From: Candidatus Enterococcus ferrettii
GTDB taxonomy: Bacteria > Bacillota > Bacilli > Lactobacillales > Enterococcaceae
Direction: 5' to 3'
Length of the DNA: 20,870 bases
NCBI RefSeq assembly: GCF_017377655.1
Contig: NZ_JAFREL010000050.1
Location: 1 to 20,870 of the forward strand
Part shown: one piece after another, positions 1-6,274 of the stretch
Numbering within the stretch: position 1 is the first letter of the stretch
Layout: the number at the start of each line of letters is the position of its first letter
Notes under the pieces: model-generated
Databases searched by the model: none
Seen by the model: the letters and a program-made list of their open reading frames with translations, nothing else
What the model was told of the DNA's origin: nothing
Position numbers and translations under genes: made by a program

Positions 1-308
1 TTGCGAACAGGATTCAGTTTCAAGCCCAATATCCGCAACTCACTGGTTTCAAAATAATCCACGAAATACCAGAAGAACTGCTTCATGGTTTTCGTTGCTT
101 TTGTATTCATAAATAGGTAACGAACTAAGTCTTGCAATACCAGAGCGAACTCCTTTGCACCAAGCTGATAACGTACACGTAAAGCAAGTAGTAGTTTGAT
201 GGTCATGGTGCCATTCTGAGTTTCCTGATAATATTCCATGAGTCTTTGCTCGATGGTTTCAAGTTTGAGGTTAAATAGTTGCTGGTGCGTAAAGGGGTGC
301 TCTGACAT
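1..308 (-). CDS. Hypothetical protein, N-terminal 102 residues (cut by window edge)
   Basis: An open frame runs from an ATG at 308 to the left edge of the window without a stop, so only the N-terminus is visible. A good ribosome site (AAGGAG) lies about 9 nt before the ATG on the minus strand. The visible part starts MSEHPFTHQQLF, is rich in Leu, Gln and aromatic residues, and looks soluble and largely helical (for example TIKLLLALRVRYQLGAKEF). There is no signal peptide or membrane segment. I do not recognise the family. It lies downstream of the DUF1659/DUF2922 pair on the same strand, separated by a hairpin, so it may be a separate unit or a read-through gene. Confidence 0.6.
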   Translation of the reverse strand, partial: MSEHPFTHQQLFNLKLETIEQRLMEYYQETQNGTMTIKLLLALRVRYQLGAKEFALVLQDLVRYLFMNTKATKTMKQFFWYFVDYFETSELRILGLKLNPVR

Positions 309-392
309 AATAAATTTCTCCTTTTTATTTGATGATGAATAATAAGTAGTTAAACCGAATACCTAGAAAATTCAGTTTGCTTGATTAAGTAA

Positions 393-423
393 GAGAAGCA
401 CGGCACGTCTGCCGATGCCTCTC
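393..423 (-). terminator. GC-rich hairpin, possible terminator after the DUF2922 gene
   Basis: On the minus strand GAGAGGC pairs with GCTTCTC and CGGCA pairs with TGCCG around a GACG loop, with a small internal bulge. It starts 10 nt after the DUF2922 stop codon. The tract that follows (TTACTTAATC) is poor in T, so it is a weak terminator, or a structure in the leader of the next gene. Confidence 0.4.
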
Positions 424-432
424 AATTGGTAA

Positions 433-675
433 TTATCGTGCCACAGGTTCTCCTTCAAAGATCGTTGTTTCAATTGTTTCGACGTATTTCGCACTAACAA
501 CTGTTTCAAATAAACGAATGCCATCCTTCTGAAACAAATTCAATTGAGCCAGTTCTCCTAATAATCCTTTGATCTGTGAGGGAGTCTTCGTCGTATCTGG
601 ATTACTCAAGCTCCACGTCTGCGATTTGCCTGCCCCGTTTCTAAAAATAGAAACTAACTTCACGACTCGATTCAT
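433..675 (-). CDS. DUF2922 family small protein
   Basis: An 80-residue soluble protein (MNRVVKLVSIFRNGAGKSQT at the start, then a SLSNPDTTKTPSQIKGLL stretch and a C-terminal strand region ending GEPVAR). Pattern and length fit DUF2922, small Firmicutes proteins of unknown function usually encoded next to DUF1659 proteins, as here. The ATG has a clear AGGAGG site inside the end of the upstream gene, and the gap is only 2 nt, so the two are very likely co-transcribed and translationally coupled. No role is established for this family. The assignment is from remembered family pattern and the pairing, not from a search. Confidence 0.7.
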   Translation of the reverse strand: MNRVVKLVSIFRNGAGKSQTWSLSNPDTTKTPSQIKGLLGELAQLNLFQKDGIRLFETVVSAKYVETIETTIFEGEPVAR

Positions 676-677
676 AC

Positions 678-893
678 TTATTCAACCTCCTTCGTAATAC
701 GCGATTGGACAGTCATGATCACACTATCTAATGAGCTGCCTTGCTGGGATAGCTCTGCCATGATCTCTCCTAATTTCACTACATCTTCTTCGGGTGGATT
801 ATCAATTACATTTTGGAAATTCACTTTCTTCTGTTTGTCTTCCCCTGCTTGTTCGATTTGTACCTGTAATTTTGTGCCTAACTTTTGAATCAC
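678..893 (-). CDS. DUF1659 family small protein
   Basis: A 71-residue protein starting from GTG at 893 (MIQKLGTKLQVQIEQAGEDK), preceded by GGAGGA about 7 nt upstream on the minus strand. The ATG at 900 is in another frame, so GTG is the best start. The basic N-terminal strand and the acidic helical C-terminus (EIMAELSQQGSSLDSVIMT) fit DUF1659, which pairs with DUF2922 in many Firmicutes. Function is unknown. The promoter region upstream holds unusual repeated GCYAATCGTG motifs (993-1102). No signal peptide or membrane segment is visible. Confidence 0.7.
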   Translation of the reverse strand: MIQKLGTKLQVQIEQAGEDKQKKVNFQNVIDNPPEEDVVKLGEIMAELSQQGSSLDSVIMTVQSRITKEVE

Positions 894-992
894 TGTTCAT
901 TCCTCCGTTTTCTGTTTTTGTTTGTATTTGGTAGTGCTTGGTGTGTTTCCCGGCCGGTGACTAAACCATACTTGAATAACAAAAATTTGAAA

Positions 993-1023
993 ACTGCACG
1001 ATTAGCGTTCGGACTGCACGATT
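993..1023. repeat. Tandem 11-bp direct repeat ACTGCACGATT, 20-bp period
   Basis: ACTGCACGATT occurs at 993-1003 and exactly again at 1013-1023, two helical turns apart, upstream of the minus-strand DUF1659 gene. The overlapping 10-mer GCTAATCGTG (minus strand, 997-1006) recurs in inverted orientation at 1093-1102. This pattern is typical of a regulator binding array, but no regulator can be named. Confidence 0.5.
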
Positions 1024-1214
1024 GGCCCCCTAGTTTTTTTGAAGAAGCTTGATTTAATAGCGATTCGATTTTTCTGAGTGACGCAAAAGAAGGCTAATCG
1101 TGAGGTTAGAAAAACTTTTTGTTTCCAAAGAAACAACATAGGCAATGCGAAGAAAAGCGGTACAATCATTGCTACTAACGTGTTTGTATTGATGGAAGAC
1201 AAAAAGTAAGCAAG

Positions 1215-1269
1215 AAAAAAAGTTGCTTCCGTCTCCCTAATGGGAATTAAAATAACGGAAACAACTTTT
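1215..1269 (-). terminator. Rho-independent terminator of the ComK-like gene
   Basis: On the minus strand AAAAGTTGTTTCCGT pairs with ACGGAAGCAACTTTT with a single U.G wobble, and a T7 run follows directly. It starts about 20 nt after the stop codon at 1289. The loop is 22 nt and contains a smaller CCC/GGG pairing. Confidence 0.85.
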
Positions 1270-1288
1270 CTGTTCGGTTTAATAGGTG

Positions 1289-2059
1289 CTACTGATCGAA
1301 TAAATCGAAGAAGGCTCTATGGTTCCAGCGATCCAAACCGCTCTGATAGCCAAACCGTAAAATCGTTTGCAGGGCTAGTTCTTTTTCGTACGCCTCTTTG
1401 AGCAGCCGAAGCGGCAGTGGAAATTTTTGCAGCCTTGGACGTTGACTAAGCGAGCGTGCAAAAGGTGTGTCTGGCACGCCTAAGACAGACAAAGGCGAGA
1501 TCGGGCCGATCATCCCAGTGGAGAAATGGTCCCGTTCAACAGTGGCCAAAATCAATAAGGCAATTTCGGCATAATTTCGAATGGTTTGACTTGTTAAACA
1601 GACCTTGATAGTCGGTCCATTACATAAATGGATCCATGTAAAAGGTCCCTCTTCTTTCAATTCCACAATCTCAAAAGGGTTGATCCAAACCGTATGATTT
1701 GGTTTTCCCAAGGGAAACAAGACGGAAGTGAAGCTGACCATTGGCATCCTATAGTAACCAAAACAGTTCAAGCGTCTCAATACTCGGGTCAATGCAGGAT
1801 AGTCTAGAAAATTATGGGCTTTTTCGTAGGTTTTTAACGTAGTAAGGGTTTGTTTCGGGTAGTAATAACTTTTCCCTTGATAAAAGACCACGCTCTCATT
1901 TCGTTCTGGAACAGGCAATACTAAAGAGAGGGATTGGTTTTCTTGTGGTACATAAGGTTCTGTTTGGCGTAATAGCCCTTGCCAAGCATCGGAATCCTTT
2001 TCACAATCTAATAATGGGTTGACCCCAACAAGTTCCTCAGGGGAAGTCTTTTTTTGCAT
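1289..2059 (-). CDS. ComK-like competence transcription factor homologue
   Basis: A 256-residue soluble protein. The middle (about residues 40-175) follows the ComK pattern: a VVFYQGKSYYY segment, then RMPMVSFTSVLFPLGKPNHTVWINPFEIVEL, quoted here as overlapping pieces PMVSFTSVLFPLG and HTVWINPFEIVEL, then a TWIHLCNGPTIKVCLT segment. These match the ComK stretches PIMVDPSNQIFLFPT, CGWISHVHVKEF and VTFSNGKTMELPIS as I remember them from Bacillus. ComK is the master activator of DNA-uptake genes in Bacillus and binds AT-rich boxes. This protein is longer than the usual 160-195 residues, with extra N- and C-terminal parts. The ATG has an AGGAG site and the gene ends in its own strong terminator. 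In the present orientation of the neighbouring invertible segment, an outward promoter points at this gene from about 545 nt away. Whether it controls competence is not shown. Confidence 0.55.
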   Translation of the reverse strand: MQKKTSPEELVGVNPLLDCEKDSDAWQGLLRQTEPYVPQENQSLSLVLPVPERNESVVFYQGKSYYYPKQTLTTLKTYEKAHNFLDYPALTRVLRRLNCFGYYRMPMVSFTSVLFPLGKPNHTVWINPFEIVELKEEGPFTWIHLCNGPTIKVCLTSQTIRNYAEIALLILATVERDHFSTGMIGPISPLSVLGVPDTPFARSLSQRPRLQKFPLPLRLLKEAYEKELALQTILRFGYQSGLDRWNHRAFFDLFDQ

Positions 2060-2161
2060 AGTCTTTACTCCTATTTCTTTCTAAATTTTTATTCGTTTAG
2101 TGAATCGTTTCAATTTCAGAGAGTTTACTTGAATGGTTGTGTTTCAAAACAAAAAGTGGGT

Positions 2162-2274
2162 GTCAGAATCGCTGGTCGCTTTGAAGCGTGTCGTTACTCG
2201 TGCGCACGAGAAGATTCGGAAGGGAGAGTGGCTCCTTCAAAGCGAGCGATCAGCCAAACAAGTTGTTCACTGAC
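2162..2274. ncRNA. Imperfect long inverted repeat, candidate structured RNA
   Basis: Nested pairings are visible: GTCAG (2162-2166) with CTGAC (2270-2274), TCGC (2169-2172) with GCGA (2246-2249), TCGCTTTGAAG (2176-2186) with its exact complement (2235-2245), and a perfect 14-bp palindrome CTCGTGCGCACGAG (2197-2210) inside. The stretch is visibly more GC-rich than its flanks. I cannot match it to a known RNA class. It may instead be a decayed mobile repeat. Strand is undecided. On the minus strand it would lie in a long leader of the ComK-like gene. Confidence 0.35.
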
Positions 2275-2292
2275 CTCAAAAATTACTGACAA

Positions 2293-2330
2293 ATTTACTA
2301 ATAGCTATATGGGAATAGTTATTAGTAAAT
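2293..2330. repeat. 16-bp inverted repeat with 6-nt loop
   Basis: ATTTACTAATAGCTAT (2293-2308) and ATAGTTATTAGTAAAT (2315-2330) pair with one mismatch or wobble around ATGGGA. No T tract follows on the plus strand. On the minus strand only TTTG follows, so terminator function is doubtful. It could be an operator or an RNA stability element. Confidence 0.5.
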
Positions 2331-2543
2331 AAAATAATACATGAATTTCACTGACTTGTGTGACTATAACGCAATAAATTTTCTTCCTGAAAACACCTGT
2401 GAAACAAATAATTTAATTTGATGGAATAAAAAAATGGTTTTTCGAGTATAATACTTAGCGTAATAATAATTTAATTCAATATAATTGGGAAGAATACTAG
2501 AAATGATTATAAAAATAGGTGTTAGTTGTTGTTGAATTAATGT

Positions 2544-2565
2544 CTTGGTCTTAAGAAGACCAGGA
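2544..2565. repeat. Left inverted repeat of the invertible segment
   Basis: It consists of arm CTTGGTC, a 7-bp core TTAAGAA and arm GACCAGGA. The two arms are near-complementary to each other, which is the usual form of a tyrosine recombinase site. The asymmetric core gives it direction. The exact reverse complement lies at 4160-4181. Confidence 0.85.
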
Positions 2566-2588
2566 TTTTCTTGAGGAAAGTAGTCGTT

Positions 2589-2617
2589 TTTAAACTATCG
2601 ATTAATTTAATTATAGA
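2589..2617 (+). promoter_or_regulatory. Weak candidate promoter for the recombinase gene
   Basis: TTTAAA (2589-2594), a 17-nt spacer and TATAGA (2612-2617) face the recombinase gene, giving a leader of about 165 nt. The -35 is poor. The -10 overlaps the -10 of the divergent outward promoter, so firing of one could limit the other. Confidence 0.3.
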
Positions 2618-2638
2618 ATACGACAGATAAATGTGCAA
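2610..2638 (-). promoter_or_regulatory. Outward-facing near-consensus sigma-A promoter inside the segment
   Basis: On the minus strand TTGCAC (complement of 2633-2638), a 17-nt spacer and TATAAT (complement of 2610-2615) form a near-ideal housekeeping promoter. It starts transcription near 2603, leftward across the left inverted repeat. In the written orientation the first gene downstream is the ComK-like gene (start at 2059). After inversion it would read rightward into the 4274 operon. Confidence 0.75.
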
Positions 2639-2791
2639 TATGTTTCAAAAAAATAATTGAAATGGTAATTTTTCGGCTGTTTTTCAGAGGGAATGAGGAA
2701 AAATGACTATAGATCACGATAAAAGACGGAAAATTGATGGGTATTCCAGAGACCGTCAAATGCACCGTCGAAAACAAAGGAGTGTACAAAC

Positions 2792-3904
2792 ATGCGCAGA
2801 GGCGAAAATATCTATTGGCGCAAAGATCAACGATGGGAGGGTAGATATCCGAAAGGAAAAAAAGAAAATGGTGCGACAAAATACGGGTCAGTATACGGGA
2901 AAACCCTCGCAGAAGTTCGCGAAAAGCTTTATCCCTTGAAGGTGAAATACCAAATTATTTTAAAGAATCAAGGACAGGTAACGATGTCGGTATATGAATG
3001 GGGGCATCAGTGGCTGGCCGAAGCACAAGAAACCATCAAAGAGTCTACCTATGCCAACTACGAATATAAACTGACACATTATGTATTGTCGGTTCTGGGG
3101 GATTGTGCGCTGAATGAACTAAACAAAGCAAGCGGTGAAAAATTGTTGGAATCCTTGAAACGGCAACAATTAAGACCCGCAACGATTCAAGCAATTTTCC
3201 GTATTACCAAGCAGTGTATCAATGCAGCCATTCGTAAAAAGCTGTTGAAAGAAAATCCGTTTACTCAGATTTCGCTGCCTAAGTTAGTGAAAAACAACCA
3301 TCAGGTACTCACTAAAAGAGAACAAAAATGCTTAGAAATGGCAGCATTAGCCGAGAAAAACGGTAAAGGATTGCCTACACTGTTAGCCCTTCATGCGGGA
3401 TTACGGATTGGAGAAATCGCGGCATTGTCTTGGAAAGATATTGATTTTGACAACAAAGTCATCCGTGTACAAAGTACTTTTCAGCGGATTTTTGGAGTAT
3501 TTGACGGAAAGAAAACCCAATTGCTTCACAGCAGTTCAAAGACGATCTCTTCGACCCGCGCCATTCCTATGAGTCAGACAATAAGAAGGGCATTGCTGCA
3601 GCAGAAGACGGAGACTAACAGCGAATTCGTCGTTTCCAGAAAGAACCAGCCCATGGAACCACGCTTAATCACCTATCATTTCCATAAGATTCGTGAGAAA
3701 GTCCAGCTTGTTGGGACCAATTTCCATCAACTGCGTCATACTTTTGCGACACGCTGTTTGGAAAGTCAAGGGGATATTGTCAGTGTGAGTGCCCTAATGG
3801 GACACAGCTCTACTCAAATGACCCTAGATACTTATGCCGCATCAATGATGGAGCAGCGTATTCAAGTCGTCAAACAAATGGAAAAGTTTATTACAAACAA
3901 ATAA
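2792..3904 (+). CDS. Tyrosine recombinase / integrase (probable DNA invertase of its own segment)
   Basis: A complete 370-residue site-specific recombinase. The N-terminus (about residues 8-50: YWRKDQRWEGRY, SVYGKTLAEVREKL) is an AP2-like arm-binding domain. Residues about 65-160 form the SAM-like core-binding domain. The catalytic domain keeps the full set: R205 (AGLRIGE), K250, H312 and R315 (FHQLRHTFATR), H338 (LMGHSS) and nucleophile Y348 (LDTYA). The ATG at 2792 has an AAAGGAG site 9 nt upstream. It is the only gene between two inverted 22-bp repeats and no phage or plasmid gene is near, so I infer a phase-switch invertase rather than a prophage integrase. The family normally cuts and rejoins DNA at paired inverted arms around a 6-8-bp core, as the repeats here offer. 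A trapped remnant of an integrated element is the alternative. Confidence 0.93.
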   Translation: MRRGENIYWRKDQRWEGRYPKGKKENGATKYGSVYGKTLAEVREKLYPLKVKYQIILKNQGQVTMSVYEWGHQWLAEAQETIKESTYANYEYKLTHYVLSVLGDCALNELNKASGEKLLESLKRQQLRPATIQAIFRITKQCINAAIRKKLLKENPFTQISLPKLVKNNHQVLTKREQKCLEMAALAEKNGKGLPTLLALHAGLRIGEIAALSWKDIDFDNKVIRVQSTFQRIFGVFDGKKTQLLHSSSKTISSTRAIPMSQTIRRALLQQKTETNSEFVVSRKNQPMEPRLITYHFHKIREKVQLVGTNFHQLRHTFATRCLESQGDIVSVSALMGHSSTQMTLDTYAASMMEQRIQVVKQMEKFITNK

Positions 3905-4099
3905 AACGTTTTCAAAATGATAATTGGGAATTCAAGGAAGAGACTTTGCTGCTTTCATCAAGTAAGCGCTCGCTAAAATAACTTATGTTTTTTAATTTGT
4001 TAAAAAGAGAATAATTAGCCGTTATTTATGTTGATAATAATTATTCTTAGGTGATGTTATTGAAAAAAAGAAAATGAAGGAGTCGTTTTCAATTGAGTC

Positions 4100-4131
4100 C
4101 GCCGTCAACTACCGTCGAAAGGCGTTTTTTT
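4100..4131 (+). terminator. Weak candidate terminator downstream of the recombinase
   Basis: CGCC (4100-4103) can pair with GGCG (4121-4124), directly followed by a run of seven T. The stem is short and the loop is 17 nt, so this rests mostly on the T run. If real it would keep recombinase transcripts out of the operon at 4274. Confidence 0.35.
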
Positions 4132-4159
4132 GTTGTTCTGATAGCCTTTTCGCTGGTTC

Positions 4160-4181
4160 TCCTGGTCTTCTTAAGACCAAG
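4160..4181. repeat. Right inverted repeat of the invertible segment
   Basis: Exact reverse complement of 2544-2565, with core TTCTTAA in this orientation. It lies 92 nt before the TTG start of the first operon gene. Confidence 0.85.
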
Positions 4182-4273
4182 TAAAAAAAGAGTCAAATGA
4201 CTGATAAAAGTATAGAGGAATTATGTGAATAGATCAAAACTAACCGTGATAAGACAGAGGGGGATGATGGATT

Positions 4274-5104
4274 TTGTTTGGATTAGGAAAGCAGAAGAAA
4301 TCGGATTTTCAAGAAAGTCCACAGGAAGATTATTACTACGATGAGTACGAAGAAGGTTATGAAGAGGACTACGGGTACGATTCTTATCCAGAAGAAGGGT
4401 ATGAACGACCAAGTGAATCGTATAAAGAATACGAACGGGGAGGCAGACGTTCGCGGCAACGAATAGAAGAGTACCAAGAAGATCAGACAGCACAAGAGGA
4501 TCCAACTGCTGATAAGGAACAGCCGCTGCAACAGGAAGTCGAACGACTGGAAGAAACTGTTGCGCAGTTGAAGAATCAATTAGAAGTCAAGCAGACCGAG
4601 CTTACGGGTATGGCGACTACCTTAACTGAAAAAGAACAGGAGCTTCAAGACCAGAAACTTGCCAATGAGCAACAAAAGAACCAGCTTAATGAGCAAAGTG
4701 AACAGCTAGCTTCTTTGAAAGAAGAACTGAAACAGGTGAATCAGAAACTAGATGAAAAAGAGTCTAGTGTTGCCGATTTAACAGAAACTAAACAACAAAT
4801 GGATCAATTAAAACAGAAATTATCAGCCAATGAAGCGATGAAGGATGAACTGGCGAATATCTTAGTGGAATCTAAGAAACAAGAACGGGAAATTCTAGAA
4901 CGAGCAGAGTACGAAGCCAACGGCATTCGCCATCAAGCTGAACACGAAGCCCAGCAACTAATGCACGATGCAGCTCTGGAACTGCGGGTGATGAAGCAGG
5001 AAATTAAGAATTACCGCAAACGCCTGCGTTCGGTTCAAGACGAAACCGCACAATTCTTCGTTAAATTATTGGCTAACAGCGATCATCTATTAGATGAAGA
5101 GTAA
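4274..5104 (+). CDS. DivIVA-like coiled-coil protein with acidic Tyr-rich N-terminus
   Basis: 276 residues, no signal peptide or membrane segment. After MFGLGKQKK, residues about 12-60 form an extremely acidic, Tyr-rich disordered stretch (YYYDEYEEGYEEDYGYDSY). Residues about 80-195 are a long coiled coil rich in Gln, Glu, Lys and Leu. Residues about 200-270 (EREILERAEYEANGIRHQ, then HEAQQLMHDAALELRVM, then KRLRSVQDETAQFF) resemble the second coiled-coil region of DivIVA. The DivIVA membrane-binding N-terminal domain is absent. The start is TTG at 4274 with GGGGG 10 nt upstream. The nearby ATGs at 4264 and 4267 are out of frame. As first gene after the switch it may act as a cytoplasmic scaffold that places the surface machinery. 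That role is inferred. Confidence 0.75.
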   Translation: MFGLGKQKKSDFQESPQEDYYYDEYEEGYEEDYGYDSYPEEGYERPSESYKEYERGGRRSRQRIEEYQEDQTAQEDPTADKEQPLQQEVERLEETVAQLKNQLEVKQTELTGMATTLTEKEQELQDQKLANEQQKNQLNEQSEQLASLKEELKQVNQKLDEKESSVADLTETKQQMDQLKQKLSANEAMKDELANILVESKKQEREILERAEYEANGIRHQAEHEAQQLMHDAALELRVMKQEIKNYRKRLRSVQDETAQFFVKLLANSDHLLDEE

Positions 5105-5122
5105 TAGAAGGGATGATCCACA

Positions 5123-6256
5123 GTGAAAACGAAACAGACACAAGTGACACTGTATCCCACACCGGCACCAAAGATGGCCAGTAGTTTGTCTGAGACGGAC
5201 TTATTGGCGGCCATCGAAAAAGCTTGTGAGTATTTGTATGCGCCAGAAGGTAGTTTAGACGGACACCAAAGAGAAAAAATTCGGACACATTTTCAGCAGC
5301 TATTTCAATGGATGGATGGCAGCTATCATGTGGAGCTGTTGTTAGAACCTGGTGCTTTTGACTGGCAAGCTTTCTGGCAAGCTATTCGACAATTCTTCCC
5401 TCAGTTTGCTTGGCTGAAGGCACAAACGGAAGAAACCAAGTATGGGCGACAAGTCTATCGCTTTGATTTTGTTCCGCTGACACTAAGAAAAGAAGGCTTT
5501 CCCTTTGCGGTTCACTTAGAAGAAAGCCTATCGCAACAATTTGCATTGATACCAGAGGAAGCGCTGAAGCGAGCAGAACAGCTTTTTCACGAATTAGCTG
5601 CGCAACAAATGGGAAAAGAAATAAAAAAAACAGTTGCGACAGTACCTGTAGATCCAGTGGAAGAAGCAGTGGTATCAATAGATAGAGTTCAAAAAGAGGA
5701 AGAAAACCTCGAAAGTCAAAGCAAAGCCCGCCTGAGAGCGGTGAATCAAAAACTGGAGCTGGTGATTGAGAAGTTGGAGCTTTCCATGCTTTACAGCGGT
5801 ATCCAGTACTTTAAACAGGAACAGAAAGAAGAAAGCAACTGGGATAAGCGTCTCAAGATCAGCTTACGAGAATATACGTATTTACTACAAAAGGCCCGTT
5901 TTCTGGAACAAATGTGGCACCTGAATGGCGAGTTAGTAAATAAAACCGAAAAAATGACAGTGACTGCTAACCAGCTAGTCTATGAACGGGATCAGGTGAA
6001 ACAAATCAAAGCCAATTTCTCGACCCGTGATATCCATTTTGTGCTGTATGAATGCCAGGTAATTGAATCCCGCGCTCAAGTCCATGCTAGACCTTGGTTT
6101 CGAAAGCCGTATGTCAAATTAATGAAGATGGATTATGACAATCTGTTAGGCAAAGCAGCGTACTTTGATTTACTGCAAGGAGAGAGTTCGGTACTGGAAA
6201 AATTTGTACGAGAACATCAAGATGCCTCAGTAAAAGACGCTGAGGAGGCTGGCTGA
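5123..6256 (+). CDS. Unknown cytosolic protein, co-operonic with the matrix genes
   Basis: 377 residues from a GTG start at 5123, with GAAGGG about 10 nt upstream. There is no signal peptide or membrane helix. Residues about 20-165 are an aromatic-rich globular part (QLFQWMDGSYHVELLLEPGA, FDWQAFWQAIRQFFPQFAWL). Residues about 185-225 look like a coiled-coil linker (KEEENLESQSKARLRAVNQK). The rest is helical and charged, with LREYTYLLQKARFLEQMWHL. I do not recognise a family. It follows the DivIVA-like gene by 18 nt and the next gene starts 18 nt after its stop in the same frame, so it is surely part of the operon. A partner of the coiled-coil protein in organising secretion or wall assembly is possible but is a guess. 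Confidence 0.8.
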   Translation: MKTKQTQVTLYPTPAPKMASSLSETDLLAAIEKACEYLYAPEGSLDGHQREKIRTHFQQLFQWMDGSYHVELLLEPGAFDWQAFWQAIRQFFPQFAWLKAQTEETKYGRQVYRFDFVPLTLRKEGFPFAVHLEESLSQQFALIPEEALKRAEQLFHELAAQQMGKEIKKTVATVPVDPVEEAVVSIDRVQKEEENLESQSKARLRAVNQKLELVIEKLELSMLYSGIQYFKQEQKEESNWDKRLKISLREYTYLLQKARFLEQMWHLNGELVNKTEKMTVTANQLVYERDQVKQIKANFSTRDIHFVLYECQVIESRAQVHARPWFRKPYVKLMKMDYDNLLGKAAYFDLLQGESSVLEKFVREHQDASVKDAEEAG

Positions 6257-6274
6257 GGCTGGACACCTCATTCT

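Larger units (their letters stand above)
894..1288. other. 395-bp intergenic region between the DUF1659 and ComK-like genes
   Basis: It holds the terminator of the ComK-like gene (1215-1269) and the upstream region of the DUF1659 operon, with tandem and inverted GCYAATCGTG motifs. A 66-codon open frame on the minus strand (1002-1202) begins at TTG without a ribosome site and has one hydrophobic stretch. I do not count it as a gene. A possible -10 for the DUF1659 operon is TATGGT near 965-970 (minus strand), without a convincing -35. Confidence 0.5.
2060..2543. other. Non-coding region rich in inverted repeats, left of the invertible segment
   Basis: No credible gene. It holds a structured element (2162-2274), a 16-bp hairpin (2293-2330), and an isolated rightward -10 hexamer TATAAT at 2447-2452. 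The nearest -35-like TTGATG (2418-2423) is 23 nt away, too far for a normal promoter. The 92-codon plus-strand open frame at 2054-2332 runs through both repeat elements and has no ribosome site, so it is not called. Confidence 0.5.
2544..4181. mobile_element. Putative invertible segment (phase switch) carrying its own recombinase
   Basis: A perfect 22-bp inverted repeat (2544-2565 and 4160-4181) bounds a 1638-bp segment containing one complete tyrosine recombinase gene and an outward-facing near-consensus promoter at its left end. The repeat match stops at 22 bp on both sides, as expected for recombination sites rather than a duplicated transposon end. Inversion would move the promoter to about 4087-4115, facing the operon that begins at 4274. 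No convincing promoter is seen between the right repeat and 4274. Switching is inferred. The written orientation would be OFF for the plus-strand operon. Confidence 0.65.
3905..4273. other. Recombinase 3' region, right repeat and operon leader
   Basis: It contains a perfect 10-bp inverted repeat (AGAATAATTA 4008-4017 with TAATTATTCT 4038-4047), a weak promoter-like pair TTGATA (4031-4036) and TGTTAT (4055-4060), a weak terminator (4100-4131), the right 22-bp repeat (4160-4181) and a 92-nt stretch up to the first operon gene in which I see no convincing promoter. A 35-codon frame with a ribosome site crosses the repeat (see findings). Confidence 0.5.

Noticed and set aside
1002..1202. 66-codon minus-strand frame as a small membrane protein
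   Set aside because: TTG start, no ribosome site, overlaps the repeated regulatory motifs, and the C-terminal half has no protein-like pattern.
2054..2332. 92-codon plus-strand frame
   Set aside because: It has no ribosome site and runs through inverted repeats that explain the sequence better.
2544..2565. The 22-bp repeats as simple transcription terminators
   Set aside because: Both form hairpins, but neither is followed by a T run on either strand, and exact identity over 22 bp including the asymmetric core is not needed for a terminator.
2703..2939. 78-codon frame overlapping the recombinase start
   Set aside because: The recombinase from 2792 has a complete N-terminal domain and a good ribosome site. 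The overlapping frame is a shadow, not a frameshifted extension.
2544..4181. Segment as an insertion sequence or integrated prophage
   Set aside because: There is no transposase, no phage gene and no target-site duplication visible. The 22-bp repeats are internally recombinase-site-like and the enclosed promoter faces outward. This fits a switch better.
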